A stretch of 28,872 nucleotides of DNA from Streptomyces regalis (GCF_001509475.1 NZ_LLZG01000017.1:1-28872), one strand, 5' to 3'; shown: positions 17,630-25,152, numbered from the stretch's first letter. A program made the numbers and translations. Notes: generated from the sequence alone by a model not told the origin.

Positions 17630-17801
17630 AGGTGCGGCTCCTTGCAGTGTTGAAGCTCGTCCGGGAGGGAACCCGGCGTCGGGGGCCGCGCGGCGGGGGC
17701 CGCATACGGCTCCTGACATCCGGGAAGAATTCAGAGCGGACCGCGCTGTCCGACCGACTCCAAGGATAGGTGTCCATGCGGACGCGCAGTCTCTCGGGCT
17801 C

Positions 17802-17831
17802 TTGCCGCCGGGCGACGCACTGCCATACTTA
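17802..17831 (+). promoter_or_regulatory. Probable promoter of the desaturase-TetR operon
   Basis: TTGCCG (17802-17807) as -35, with CATACT (17824-17829, 16-bp spacing) or TACTTA (17826-17831, 18-bp spacing) as -10. The -10 overlaps the first operator repeat. Confidence 0.5.
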
Positions 17832-17858
17832 CGACGCCGTAGGTTACGGAACCGTAGG
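17829..17858. promoter_or_regulatory. Two tandem 15-bp operator repeats upstream of the desaturase
   Basis: TTACGACGCCGTAGG (17829-17843) is followed immediately by TTACGGAACCGTAGG (17844-17858), matching at 12 of 15 positions. The second contains the palindrome TACGG-AA-CCGTA and the first a weaker TACG-N4-CGTA. They overlap the likely -10 box and start point, the position for repression. The natural candidate to bind is the TetR regulator encoded by the last gene of the operon. Confidence 0.65.
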
Positions 17859-17938
17859 GACCGATGTAACGGAATCCGGGAATGGTTCCCGCGACCCCGG
17901 CACCTGCCACAACCCTCGAAACCCCACAGGGGACGCGC

Positions 17939-18949
17939 ATGACCACGAGCTCCGATGTGATCGAAGACGCCCCGCAGGCGAACGACGACACCACGATTTC
18001 CTCCGCCACGCTGGGCGGGGAGAAGAAGCGGTCGATCGAGCAGATCGCGCTCCTCCTCTTCATCACGGTCCCGTTCCTCGCGCTCGTCGCGGCGGTGCCG
18101 CTGGCGTGGGGCTGGGGTGTGAGCTGGCTCGACCTCGGCCTGATGGTCTTCTTCTACTTCCTGGGCTGCCACGGCATCACGATCGGTTTCCACCGCTACT
18201 TCACCCACGGTTCGTTCAAGGCCAAGCGGCCTTTGCGGATCGCACTGGCGATCGCCGGTTCGCTGGCGGTCGAGGGCCCGATCGTGCGCTGGGTGGCGGA
18301 CCACCGCAAGCACCACAAGTTCTCGGACGCCGAGGGCGACCCGCACTCCCCGTGGCGGTTCGGCGAGACCCTCCCGGCCCTGATGAAGGGCCTGTGGTGG
18401 GCGCACATCGGGTGGATGTTCGATGAGGAGCAGACGCCGCAGGAGAAGTACGCGCCGGATCTGGTCAAGGACCCGGCGATCCGCGCGATCTCCCGTCAGT
18501 TCATCTACTGGACGATCCTGTCGCTGGCCCTGCCCGCGCTGATCGGCGGTCTGGTGACGATGTCCTGGTGGGGTGCGTTCACGGGCTTCTTCTGGGGCTC
18601 GCTGGTGCGGGTCGCCCTGCTGCACCACGTCACCTGGTCAATCAACTCGATCTGCCACGCGGTGGGCAAGCGGCCGTTCAAGTCGCGTGACCGTTCGGGC
18701 AACGTGTGGTGGCTGGCGGTCCTGTCGTGCGGCGAGTCCTGGCACAACCTGCACCATGCCGACCCGACCTCCGCGCGGCACGGTGTGGAGCGCGGCCAGA
18801 TCGACTCCTCGGCGCGCATCATCCGCTGGTTCGAGATGCTCGGCTGGGCCTATGACGTGCGCTGGCCGTCACGCTCGCGTATCGATTCGCGCCGGAACAG
18901 CGAGGAAGGCGGCTCCCGGCGCCGGAAGGAGCCTGCGAAGGCGGCATGA
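17939..18949 (+). CDS. Membrane acyl-CoA / fatty acid delta-9-type desaturase
   Basis: A 336-residue integral membrane di-iron enzyme that inserts a double bond into a fatty acyl chain. Three histidine boxes are intact: HRYFTH (85-90), HRKHH (122-126) and HNLHH (269-273), with membrane helix pairs at about 36-85 and 188-230. The SCD-like spacing points to an acyl-CoA or acyl-lipid delta-9 type; the exact substrate is not visible. Start at ATG 17939, 6 nt after AGGGGA. The stop overlaps the ATG of the TetR gene as ATGA, so the regulator is coupled to it. Probably it adjusts membrane fluidity. Confidence 0.93.
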   Translation: MTTSSDVIEDAPQANDDTTISSATLGGEKKRSIEQIALLLFITVPFLALVAAVPLAWGWGVSWLDLGLMVFFYFLGCHGITIGFHRYFTHGSFKAKRPLRIALAIAGSLAVEGPIVRWVADHRKHHKFSDAEGDPHSPWRFGETLPALMKGLWWAHIGWMFDEEQTPQEKYAPDLVKDPAIRAISRQFIYWTILSLALPALIGGLVTMSWWGAFTGFFWGSLVRVALLHHVTWSINSICHAVGKRPFKSRDRSGNVWWLAVLSCGESWHNLHHADPTSARHGVERGQIDSSARIIRWFEMLGWAYDVRWPSRSRIDSRRNSEEGGSRRRKEPAKAA

Positions 18950-19623
18950 TTGACGGCGTGGCGACCGACTCCAGCAGTACCCCCGGCAACGACAAGCAGC
19001 GGCGGACGCGCCGTACCCGGATGACCGGTGCGGAGCGGCGCCAGCAGTTGCTGGAGATCGGTCGCACCCTCTTCGCCGCGAAGGGCTTCGAGGGCACGTC
19101 GGTGGAGGAGATCGCGGCGAAGGCCGGGGTGTCCAAGCCGGTGGTGTACGAGCACTTCGGCGGCAAGGAGGGCCTGTACGCGGTCGTGGTGGACCGTGAG
19201 ATGCGCCGTCTGCTGGACATGGTGACCAGCTCGCTGACGGCCGGGCACCCCCGGGAACTGTGCGAGCAGGCGGCCTTCGCCCTGCTGGACTACATCGAGG
19301 AGTACACGGACGGCTTCCGCATCCTGGTCCGTGACTCGCCCATCCCCCAGTCGACGGGTTCCTTCGCGTCTCTCATCTCGGACATCGCCACCCAGGTGGA
19401 GGACATCCTGGGCCGCGAGTTCAAGAGCCGCGGCTTCGACCCCAAGCTGGCCCCGCTGTACGCGCAGGCCCTGGTCGGGATGGTCGCCCTGACCGGCCAG
19501 TGGTGGCTGGACGTCCGCCGCCCGAAGAAGGCGGAGGTGGCGGCGCACCTGGTGAATCTGGCGTGGCACGGGCTGGATGGGCTGGAGCCGAAGCCGCGGC
19601 TGATAGGGCACCGCAAGAGCTAG
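18946..19623 (+). CDS. TetR-family regulator, probably of the desaturase
   Basis: A 225-residue regulator. The N-terminal DNA-binding domain (about 30-78) has RRQQLLEIGRTLFAAKGF then TSVEEIAAKAGVSKPVVYEHF, the TetR helix-turn-helix. The helical C-terminal domain (80-215) binds an effector, plausibly an acyl-CoA given the neighbour. Its ATG overlaps the desaturase TGA by ATGA; a GTG at 18958 is an alternative start. Most likely it represses its own operon at the twin repeats 17829-17858, a fatty-acid feedback loop. That is inferred from context only. Its stop lies inside a tandem 14-bp duplication shared with the convergent CsbD gene. Confidence 0.88.
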   Translation: MIDGVATDSSSTPGNDKQRRTRRTRMTGAERRQQLLEIGRTLFAAKGFEGTSVEEIAAKAGVSKPVVYEHFGGKEGLYAVVVDREMRRLLDMVTSSLTAGHPRELCEQAAFALLDYIEEYTDGFRILVRDSPIPQSTGSFASLISDIATQVEDILGREFKSRGFDPKLAPLYAQALVGMVALTGQWWLDVRRPKKAEVAAHLVNLAWHGLDGLEPKPRLIGHRKS

Positions 19624-19645
19624 CCCTTGAAAGCTAGCCCTTGAA
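19618..19645. repeat. Perfect 14-bp tandem duplication containing two convergent stops
   Basis: AGCTAGCCCTTGAA occurs at 19618-19631 and again at 19632-19645. The first copy holds the TAG of the TetR gene; the second holds the minus-strand TAG of the CsbD gene. Confidence 0.9.
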
Positions 19646-19807
19646 GGTGTCCTTCCCCTTCTCCTTCGCCTGGCGGGCGCTGCCCTTCCTCTTCTCGGCC
19701 TTGCCTTCGGCGATCAGCCTCTCGTTGCCGACCACGCGGCCGATGGTCTCCTTGGCCTTGCCCTTGAGCTGTTCCTTCTTGCCCCTGGCCTTCTCTTCCT
19801 TCGCCAC
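19634..19807 (-). CDS. CsbD-family small stress protein
   Basis: A 57-residue, highly charged protein (MAKEEKARGKKEQ, then LKGKAKETIGRVVGNERL) that matches the CsbD family of general-stress-induced small proteins; their biochemical role is unclear. Start at GTG 19807, 8 nt after GAGGAG. The frame is open upstream but lacks family similarity there. It is convergent with the TetR gene, with only 10 nt between stops. Confidence 0.85.
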   Translation of the reverse strand: MAKEEKARGKKEQLKGKAKETIGRVVGNERLIAEGKAEKRKGSARQAKEKGKDTFKG

Positions 19808-19872
19808 GTCCCTCACTCCTCGCAAGGCTTGACGTCGTGGTCCACCCAGCGGGTGACCCTGCGCCGTGGCGC

Positions 19873-20241
19873 TCAAACAGCGGTCACCGGCTCCAGGAAC
19901 TCCAGCCGGTTACCGACGGGGTCGCAGGAGTAGAACCGCTTGTGCCCCGGCAGGTTCTCGTCCCATTCGACCTGCGCCCCGAGGGACTCCAGCCGGGCGC
20001 CGTACTGCTCGATCCCGGTGACCCGTAGCCCGGGGTGCGCCTTCTTCGCGGGCCTGAACGCTGCTTCCACGCCAAGGTGCAGTTGCACGGCCCCGGCCTG
20101 GAACCAGCAGCCGCCGCGCGCGGCCAGTACCGGCGGCTTCGGGATCTCGGTCATCCCGAGGACACCCACGTAGTACGTCCGCAGCTGCTCCTCCGAGCCG
20201 GGTGGGGCCGCGAGCTGGACATGGTCGACGGCGCTGATCAT
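19873..20241 (-). CDS. VOC-superfamily (glyoxalase/dioxygenase-like) protein
   Basis: A 122-residue single-module VOC protein: DHVQLAAP at the start supplies a metal-ligand-type histidine (H7), YVGVLGM follows, GAVQLHLGV sits midway, and DPVGNRLEFLEP at the end supplies a glutamate ligand. Such proteins bind a metal and act in isomerisation, ring opening or resistance; the substrate here is unknown. ATG 20241 lies after AAGGAGG and overlaps the stop of the methyltransferase gene by one base (TGATG), so the two are coupled. It may share the TamR-type control, but a link to aconitate chemistry is not shown. Confidence 0.85.
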   Translation of the reverse strand: MISAVDHVQLAAPPGSEEQLRTYYVGVLGMTEIPKPPVLAARGGCWFQAGAVQLHLGVEAAFRPAKKAHPGLRVTGIEQYGARLESLGAQVEWDENLPGHKRFYSCDPVGNRLEFLEPVTAV

Positions 20242-21050
20242 CACGCCTCCTTGCGGGCCACGGCGAAGATCCGGCGGAACGGGAAGGGCGTGCCGTGCGC
20301 ACCGGGCGGATACGCCTCCCGCAGGGCCGCCCGGTACTCGCGCAGGAAGGCTTCCCGCCGCTCGGGGCTGTCGGCGAGGGCCGTCAGGAGGGGGCGCAGG
20401 CCGGTTCCCTGCACCCAGTCCAGCACGGGATCCTCGCCGGCCAGCGGATGGATGTACGTCGTCTCCCACACGTCCGCCGTGCAGTCCAGGTCGCTCAGGC
20501 GCTCCAGGTAGGCCTGCGGGGTGAGCACGGCGTCCTCGTGGCGCAGGGTGTCGGTGAGGCCGTGGCGGTGGGCGAGGTCGCGCATCAGGCGGTGGCTCGG
20601 GGCGTCGAAGTTGCCGGGGACCTGGAAGGCGAAGGTGCCACCGGGGCACAGGCCCCGCACCCAGTCCGCGAACCGGTCCACGTGCCCGGGGACCCACTGC
20701 AGCGTGGCATTGCTGATGATCAGGTCGTACGGCTCCCCGGGCGTCCACGTCCGTACGTCGGCGTGGGCGAAGTCGAGGCGACCGCCGCCCGCCGTCGGGC
20801 CCTCATGCTCGACGTGGGCCTTGTCGAGCATCTCGGCGGAGTTGTCGTAGCCGGTGATCCGGGCCGTGGGCCAGCGCCGGGCGAGCAGGGTGGTGACGTT
20901 GCCGGGGCCGCAGCCGAGGTCGGCGATGCGGGGCCGCTCGGCGCGGAGGTCCGGGACGCGGGCGAGGAGGTCGGCGAAGGGGCGGGCGCGGTGGCCGGCG
21001 TGGCGCAGGTACTGGGCCGGATCCCAGATGGGGGCGGCGGCAGCGGACAT
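20241..21050 (-). CDS. tam: Trans-aconitate 2-methyltransferase
   Basis: A 269-residue SAM-dependent methyltransferase. WDPAQYLRHAGHRARP near the start and SNATLQWVPGH are hallmarks of Tam; the SAM loop is ADLGCGPGN (43-51). Tam methylates trans-aconitate, a spontaneous and inhibitory isomer of cis-aconitate, and so protects aconitase and the TCA cycle. Start ATG 21050 lies 8 nt after AGGAGG; an upstream in-frame start overlaps the operator region and is rejected. It is divergent from a MarR regulator over 94 bp with a perfect palindrome, the tam/tamR layout described in Streptomyces coelicolor. It is coupled to the VOC gene downstream. Confidence 0.9.
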   Translation of the reverse strand: MSAAAAPIWDPAQYLRHAGHRARPFADLLARVPDLRAERPRIADLGCGPGNVTTLLARRWPTARITGYDNSAEMLDKAHVEHEGPTAGGGRLDFAHADVRTWTPGEPYDLIISNATLQWVPGHVDRFADWVRGLCPGGTFAFQVPGNFDAPSHRLMRDLAHRHGLTDTLRHEDAVLTPQAYLERLSDLDCTADVWETTYIHPLAGEDPVLDWVQGTGLRPLLTALADSPERREAFLREYRAALREAYPPGAHGTPFPFRRIFAVARKEA

Positions 21051-21095
21051 GGCGGGGCCTCCTGTCTGTCGATCTCCAGCCTGCCCCCGCAAGTA

Positions 21096-21109
21096 TCTTG
21101 ACGTCAAGA
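21096..21109. promoter_or_regulatory. Perfect palindrome between tam and the MarR gene (TamR-type operator)
   Basis: TCTTGACGTCAAGA is its own reverse complement and lies midway in the 94-bp divergent region. A MarR dimer bound here could control both genes. Confidence 0.8.
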
Positions 21110-21144
21110 GACTTTACATCGACACAACCACTACACTGATCTCC

Positions 21145-21642
21145 ATGGAGGACGAGGTCGATCGGCTGGTCGCAGCGTGGCGCCGGGAGCGCCCGGACCT
21201 CGACGTGGAACCGCTCGAGGTGCTCAGCCGGGTGAGCAGACTGGCCCGGCATCTGGACCGCGCACGGCGGCTGGCCTTCTCCGAGCACAGCCTGGAGCCC
21301 TGGGAGTTCGACGTACTGACCGCGCTCAGGCGCGCGGGAACGCCGTACCAGCTCTCCCCGGGACAGCTCCTGACGCAGACCCTGGTCACCTCGGGCACGA
21401 TGACGAACCGCATCGACCGCCTGGCCAAGAAGGGCCTGGTGGAGCGCCTCCCCGACCCCAGCGACCGGCGCGGCGTACTCGTCCGCCTCACCGACGAGGG
21501 CCGCGACCGCGCCGACCAGGCACTCGCCGGCCTGCTGGACCAGGAGCGCGCCATCCTCGCGGAGCTGTCGCGCGCCCAGCGGGGCGAACTGGCCGGCCTG
21601 CTACGCCAGCTGACCGCCCCGTTCGACAACATCCCCGGGTAG
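21145..21642 (+). CDS. tamR: MarR-family regulator, TamR-like
   Basis: A 165-residue winged-helix regulator. The DNA-binding core spans about 52-118: SPGQLLTQTLVTSGTMTNRI is the recognition region and LPDPSDRRGVLVRLT the wing. N- and C-terminal helices provide the dimer interface. Divergent placement to a trans-aconitate methyltransferase gene identifies it as the likely TamR counterpart, which in S. coelicolor responds to aconitate, citrate and isocitrate and also controls TCA genes. ATG 21145 begins a domain of normal family length; a much longer upstream frame runs through the operator and tam and is rejected. The site before the ATG is weak. Confidence 0.88.
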   Translation: MEDEVDRLVAAWRRERPDLDVEPLEVLSRVSRLARHLDRARRLAFSEHSLEPWEFDVLTALRRAGTPYQLSPGQLLTQTLVTSGTMTNRIDRLAKKGLVERLPDPSDRRGVLVRLTDEGRDRADQALAGLLDQERAILAELSRAQRGELAGLLRQLTAPFDNIPG

Positions 21643-21654
21643 GCGCTAGGCGCT

Positions 21655-21780
21655 CCGCTGGTAGTGCCGGGTTGTGTCGTTGGTTGTCTGCGGCGCCGTC
21701 GTGGCTGGTCGCGCCCACGCGGCGGTAGCCGCAAATCGACACCGCCCCGCGCCCCTTGAGCGGCGCTGCCGCTCAAGGGC
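21655..21780. repeat. Probable dispersed Streptomyces intergenic repeat
   Basis: The stretch from GGTAGTGCCGGGTTGTGTCG through TGGTCGCGCCCACGCGGCGG to CCCGCGCCCCTTGAG resembles, from memory, a repetitive element found between genes in many Streptomyces genomes, usually followed by a hairpin as here. No second copy is visible in this window, so the call rests on recognition alone. Confidence 0.45.
21753..21779. terminator. Bidirectional terminator between the MarR and response-regulator genes
   Basis: CCCTTGAGCGGC (21753-21764) pairs perfectly with GCCGCTCAAGGG (21768-21779) across a 3-nt loop, between convergent genes. Confidence 0.8.
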
Positions 21781-21826
21781 CCTGATCAGGCGCTGCTGAT
21801 TTCCTCCGGCAGGACCGGACGCTCCC

Positions 21827-22594
21827 CTACGCCAGCCGACCGCCCCGTTCGACGACATCCCCCGCCAGATCCACCGGGCCCACCCCGGCGCGGCGGGCGA
21901 GAGCCACGGCAGCCAGGGTCGAGTGGACGCCCAGCTTGCCGAGGACGTTCTGCATATGGGTGCGGACGGTGTGTGGGGAGAGGTACAGGCGCTCGGCGAC
22001 CGCCTTGCGCCCCAACCCCGCCACCATGCACCGGAGCACTTCCCGCTCGCGCGGCGTCAGCGACTCCACCAGCCGTTCGCTCTCGGTGCGGTGCTTGCGT
22101 GCGGCCGTCAGCTCCCGCAGGACGCCCGTGAGCAGGGCCGGCGGCAGATGGGTCTCGTCGCGCAGGACGCCGCGGATGACGGTGAGCAGCCGGGACAGTG
22201 AGCAGTCCTTGGCCACCCACCCGGAGGCCCCGGCCTGCAGGGCGAGCGCGGCCCGGCGCGGATCGTCCTTCTCGGCGAGGACCACGATCCGGACGGCCGG
22301 CTGGGCGGTACGGACGCCGGCGACGAGCGAGATACCGTCGACGAGCCCGTCCTCGCCCACCTCCTGAACGGGCACGGCAGGCCGTATCCCCGCCACATTG
22401 CCACCCAGGTCGGCGTCGACGAGCAGGACATCGAACCGGCGCCCCTCGGCGGCCGCGCGCTCCAGACTGCGCAGCGCGGCCGGGCCGCTGCCGGCGGCGG
22501 AGACGTCGACGTCGGGCTCGGCGGCCAGGGCGGCGGCGAGCGACTCGGCGAAGATGCGATGGTCGTCGACGACCAGCACTCGGATGCGAACCAC
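21827..22594 (-). CDS. NarL/LuxR-type response regulator, orphan, atypical receiver
   Basis: A 255-residue regulator. The receiver starts RIRVLVVDDHRIF with the acidic pair D10/D11, phosphoacceptor D60 in LLVDADL, and K129 in GWVAKD. Between D60 and the next helix there are roughly 17 extra residues (64-86, GIRPAVPVQEVGEDG), and the usual Thr/Ser switch residue after VVL is Ala (A107). The LuxR-type HTH follows (ESLTPREREVLRCMVAGLGR, then YLSPHTVRTHMQN). No kinase gene is next to it. Start chosen at GTG 22594 after GGAAGGGGG; the open frame extends upstream but is not homologous. The odd loop and missing Thr suggest altered or phosphorylation-independent signalling. Confidence 0.87.
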   Translation of the reverse strand: MVRIRVLVVDDHRIFAESLAAALAAEPDVDVSAAGSGPAALRSLERAAAEGRRFDVLLVDADLGGNVAGIRPAVPVQEVGEDGLVDGISLVAGVRTAQPAVRIVVLAEKDDPRRAALALQAGASGWVAKDCSLSRLLTVIRGVLRDETHLPPALLTGVLRELTAARKHRTESERLVESLTPREREVLRCMVAGLGRKAVAERLYLSPHTVRTHMQNVLGKLGVHSTLAAVALARRAGVGPVDLAGDVVERGGRLA

Positions 22595-22778
22595 GAAACC
22601 CCCTTCCCCAAGCTCTCGAAGAGCAGGGGATACCCCATCGTCATGAGGACGACACCGGGAGACGAACACGGTCGCGGGTACGACGCCCGAAGCACGATGG
22701 GCCCGCACGGCCGCCGCCGTGCAGAAACAGTTACCCCCACCTCGGGCGTCGAACCCGACTTGTCTCGCCCCCTGATCA

Positions 22779-22798
22779 GCACCGGCCCCCACCGGTGC
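22779..22798. promoter_or_regulatory. Inverted repeat in the region between response regulator and GNAT genes
   Basis: GCACCGG (22779-22785) and CCGGTGC (22792-22798) flank a 6-nt spacer. It lies in the 273-bp divergent region, and could be an operator or a short hairpin. Confidence 0.4.
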
Positions 22799-22867
22799 CG
22801 TTCATCAGAGTACGGCCGGGCGGCAGGAGCGGAAGGTAATTTGCAGAACTGGTAGTCCGGCGCGTTT

Positions 22868-23323
22868 ATGGTGAGCCGCATGTTTCGTCTGGAGACAGAA
22901 GTCGACAAATCACGGCAGGATCTGCTCCGCCGCCGGCTGCGCGAGACCAACACCGCATTCTCCCCGATCCTGCGCGCCCTGCGCGGAACCCCAGGTGAAC
23001 GCGAACTTCCGCTCCAGGTCTGGGCGTTGGACGACTCCGGCACCCTGGCGGGCGGACTCGTCGGCCACACCTGGACCACCTGGCTCCACGTCACGTACCT
23101 CTGGGTCGACGAACGCCACCGCGGGACCGGTCTCGGTTCGCATCTGCTCGCCCGCGCGGAGCACATGGCCCGCACCGAACGGGGCTGCACCGCCGTACGC
23201 CTGGAGACATGGGACTTCCAGGCGCCGGAGTTCTACACGAAGCAGGGGTACGACGTGGTGTGCGTGATCCCGGACTATCCACCGGGGATCACGGAGTACA
23301 CGCTCACCAAGCGGCTGGGGTGA
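22868..23323 (+). CDS. GNAT-family N-acetyltransferase
   Basis: A 151-residue acetyl-CoA-dependent acyltransferase. The acetyl-CoA binding segment is HRGTGLGSHLLARAEHMA (about 78-96), preceded by VTYLWVDE and followed by VRLETWDFQAPEFYTKQGY, typical of small-molecule GNATs. The acceptor is unknown. ATG 22868, GTG 22871 and ATG 22880 are all possible starts, and none has a good ribosome site. It overlaps the convergent FAD monooxygenase gene by 20 bp at their 3' ends. Confidence 0.87.
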   Translation: MVSRMFRLETEVDKSRQDLLRRRLRETNTAFSPILRALRGTPGERELPLQVWALDDSGTLAGGLVGHTWTTWLHVTYLWVDERHRGTGLGSHLLARAEHMARTERGCTAVRLETWDFQAPEFYTKQGYDVVCVIPDYPPGITEYTLTKRLG

Positions 23324-24497
23324 GCCGCGGCGGCGTCCAGGCGTGGTGCCGCAGAACGCCGTGCTTGGCGATGCCGAACGGAGTCAGGCGGATGGCCGCG
23401 TTGCGTACGGCGACGGCGAGCGGGTCGGTGAGCTGGTGCCCCATGCGCCCGGCGCGGCGGGCGGCCCGCGCGACCGCCTGGCTGCGGGGGCGGCGCTCTG
23501 CGTCGTAGCGGGCGAGGGCGGCCTCGGGCGTGGGCTCGGCCGCGAGCGCGGCGGCCAGTGTCACCGCGTCCTCCAGGGCCTGGCACGCGCCCTGCCCGAG
23601 ATTCGGGGTCATGGCATGGGCGGCGTCACCGAGCAGGGCGACGCGGCCGGCGGTGTAGGACGGCAGGGGGACGGCGAGTTCGTGGACGTCGTGGTGGAGG
23701 ACGTCGGCGGGGCGGGTGGCCGCGAGGAGGGTGGGGACGGGGTCGTGCCAGTCGCCGAAGCGGTGGCGTACGGCGGCCAGTGGATCGCGGTGCCGTACGC
23801 CTGCCGCCGTCTTGACGACCGCGTGCCACTCGGCCCGCCCGTCCACGAAGGCGATGTGCCCGAACTCCACGCCCCTTCCCCAGCTCAGCTCGAAGTCGGT
23901 GCGCAGTTCGACGGGGTGCTCGGTGATGGCGCGGACCACCGTGGATCCGCTGTACGTGGGGCCGGGGTGGTGAGGGAAGAGGGCGGCGCGCAGCCGGCTG
24001 TTGACGCCGTCGGCGGCGATCACGAGGTCGGCGTCGAGCGGGGCTCCCTCGCGGGTGACGCGGGGTCGGGCCAGGTCGGAGAGGTCGAGGCCGGTCGCCT
24101 CGGTGCCGACGACGAGTGACTCGGGCGGGAGTGCCGCGCGCAGCGCCCGGTGCAGGGCGGCACGCGGGATGCCGACGATGGGTGTCCCCACGGCGCGCTC
24201 GACGGCGGCCCCGTCCATCCGCACGAGCCAGCGCCCGCCGGGGGTGCGGGTACCGCCGGTGTACTGCCCCCGGCCGGCGGCGCGCACGGCCTTGCCGACG
24301 CCGAGGGCGTCCAGGGCGTGGATGCCGTTGGCGGCGAGGGAGATCCCGGCGCCGACGTCGGCGAGGACGGGTGCCTGCTCGACGACGGTCACGTCCCAGC
24401 CGACGCGCCGGAGTCCGAGAGCGGCGGCGAGACCGCCGATGCCTCCGCCCACGACGACAGCCGTGCGCCCCGTCCCCATCCCCGCCCCCAGCGCCAT
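23304..24497 (-). CDS. FAD-dependent monooxygenase (PHBH-like aromatic hydroxylase family)
   Basis: A 397-residue flavoprotein. The dinucleotide fold VVVGGGIGGLAAALGLRRVG at the N-terminus binds FAD, ADLVIAADGVNSRLR is the mid-chain DG motif, and GDAAHAMTPNLGQGACQALE is the second FAD motif. The family uses NAD(P)H and oxygen to hydroxylate aromatic or similar substrates; the actual one is unknown. Start at ATG 24497, about 7 nt after GAGAGG; a GTG one codon earlier is in frame. It is divergent from a TetR gene with two matched palindromes between them, so a substrate-induced repressor is likely. Tail overlaps the GNAT gene by 20 bp. Confidence 0.92.
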   Translation of the reverse strand: MALGAGMGTGRTAVVVGGGIGGLAAALGLRRVGWDVTVVEQAPVLADVGAGISLAANGIHALDALGVGKAVRAAGRGQYTGGTRTPGGRWLVRMDGAAVERAVGTPIVGIPRAALHRALRAALPPESLVVGTEATGLDLSDLARPRVTREGAPLDADLVIAADGVNSRLRAALFPHHPGPTYSGSTVVRAITEHPVELRTDFELSWGRGVEFGHIAFVDGRAEWHAVVKTAAGVRHRDPLAAVRHRFGDWHDPVPTLLAATRPADVLHHDVHELAVPLPSYTAGRVALLGDAAHAMTPNLGQGACQALEDAVTLAAALAAEPTPEAALARYDAERRPRSQAVARAARRAGRMGHQLTDPLAVAVRNAAIRLTPFGIAKHGVLRHHAWTPPRLTPAAW

Positions 24498-24510
24498 CAC
24501 TTACCCTCTC

Positions 24511-24528
24511 TTTCTACATCTGTAGAAA
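24511..24528. promoter_or_regulatory. TetR operator candidate 1
   Basis: TTTCTACATCTGTAGAAA has perfect arms TTTCTACA/TGTAGAAA around TC. It lies 14 nt before the monooxygenase start, so it would overlap that gene's leader. Confidence 0.8.
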
Positions 24529-24547
24529 CCCGAGCATAGGGCAACGC

Positions 24548-24563
24548 TTCTACTGCTGTAGAA
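24548..24563. promoter_or_regulatory. TetR operator candidate 2
   Basis: TTCTACTGCTGTAGAA repeats the TTCTAC-N4-GTAGAA pattern of site 1, with centres 36 bp apart. It lies just before the TetR gene, allowing autorepression. Confidence 0.8.
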
Positions 24564-24570
24564 AGGGGTC

Positions 24571-25152
24571 GTGGCAACCGAACGACGCACCGCACTCGCC
24601 GACGCCGCCATCGGCGTACTCGCCGACGAGGGAATGCGGGGCCTGACCCACCGAGCCGTGGACCGCGCGGCGGGCCTGCCGCCGGGGACGACCTCGGCGT
24701 ACTTCCGTACCCGCCGGGCCCTGCTCACCGCCCTGGTCCGGCGCCTGGTCGAACTGGACCAGGCCGAACTCCAGGCGGCCGGCGAGACCATGCCGACGCT
24801 GCGCACCCAGGCCGACCTCACCGACCGGCTGACCGAGTTCGTCGAACTCCGCCTCTCTGCCTCCGCCCGCCGACGCACCCTGGCCCGCTACGCCTGCACG
24901 ATGGAAAGCGTCCGCCACCCCGAACTCCGCGAGATCCTCACCCCCCACGACAACGCGGCCCACACCGCCGTCCGCACCTTCCTGGCCACCCACGGCACCC
25001 CGGACCCGGCAGCCCGCGCCCTCACGCTGCTGCACTGCGTCGACGGGCTGGTCTTCAACGGGCTGACGAGGGGCGGAAGTGCGGCCCGGGAGGAGGTGGA
25101 GGGGCTGGTGTTCGCGGCGCTGCGCGGGGCCACGGATCCGTCAGCGGGCTGA
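24571..25152 (+). CDS. TetR-family regulator of the divergent monooxygenase
   Basis: A 193-residue regulator. Residues about 5-50 form the TetR helix-turn-helix (ADAAIGVLADEGMRGLTHRA then AAGLPPGTTSAYF, where TTSAYF replaces the usual VxYxHF). The remaining helices form the ligand pocket and dimer face, close to the TetR_C-type group. GTG 24571 follows GAAAGGGG closely. Two copies of TTCTAC-N4-GTAGAA in the 73-bp divergent region are the probable binding sites, controlling both itself and the FAD monooxygenase. It is convergent with galK over a bidirectional hairpin. Confidence 0.88.
   Translation: MATERRTALADAAIGVLADEGMRGLTHRAVDRAAGLPPGTTSAYFRTRRALLTALVRRLVELDQAELQAAGETMPTLRTQADLTDRLTEFVELRLSASARRRTLARYACTMESVRHPELREILTPHDNAAHTAVRTFLATHGTPDPAARALTLLHCVDGLVFNGLTRGGSAAREEVEGLVFAALRGATDPSAG

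Larger units (their letters stand above)
17630..17938. other. Divergent region between ppc and the desaturase gene
   Basis: A 309-bp gap. The right half holds a recognisable plus-strand promoter and two tandem operator candidates. The left half should hold the ppc promoter, but I could not identify its boxes. A CCGGG/CCCGG inverted repeat lies within the ppc leader at about 17671-17686. Confidence 0.5.

Noticed and set aside
17630..18628. N-terminal extension of PEP carboxylase to about 1250 residues
   Set aside because: The extra frame lies over the desaturase gene and its promoter; GTG 17629 has a good ribosome site and begins the conserved region.
20854..21144. Longer MarR protein starting upstream inside tam
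   Set aside because: The added part is a shadow of tam and crosses the operator; family length fits ATG 21145.
22595..22867. Extra gene between the response regulator and GNAT
   Set aside because: Frames there have poor third-position bias, no ribosome site and no recognisable motif; treated as a divergent control region.
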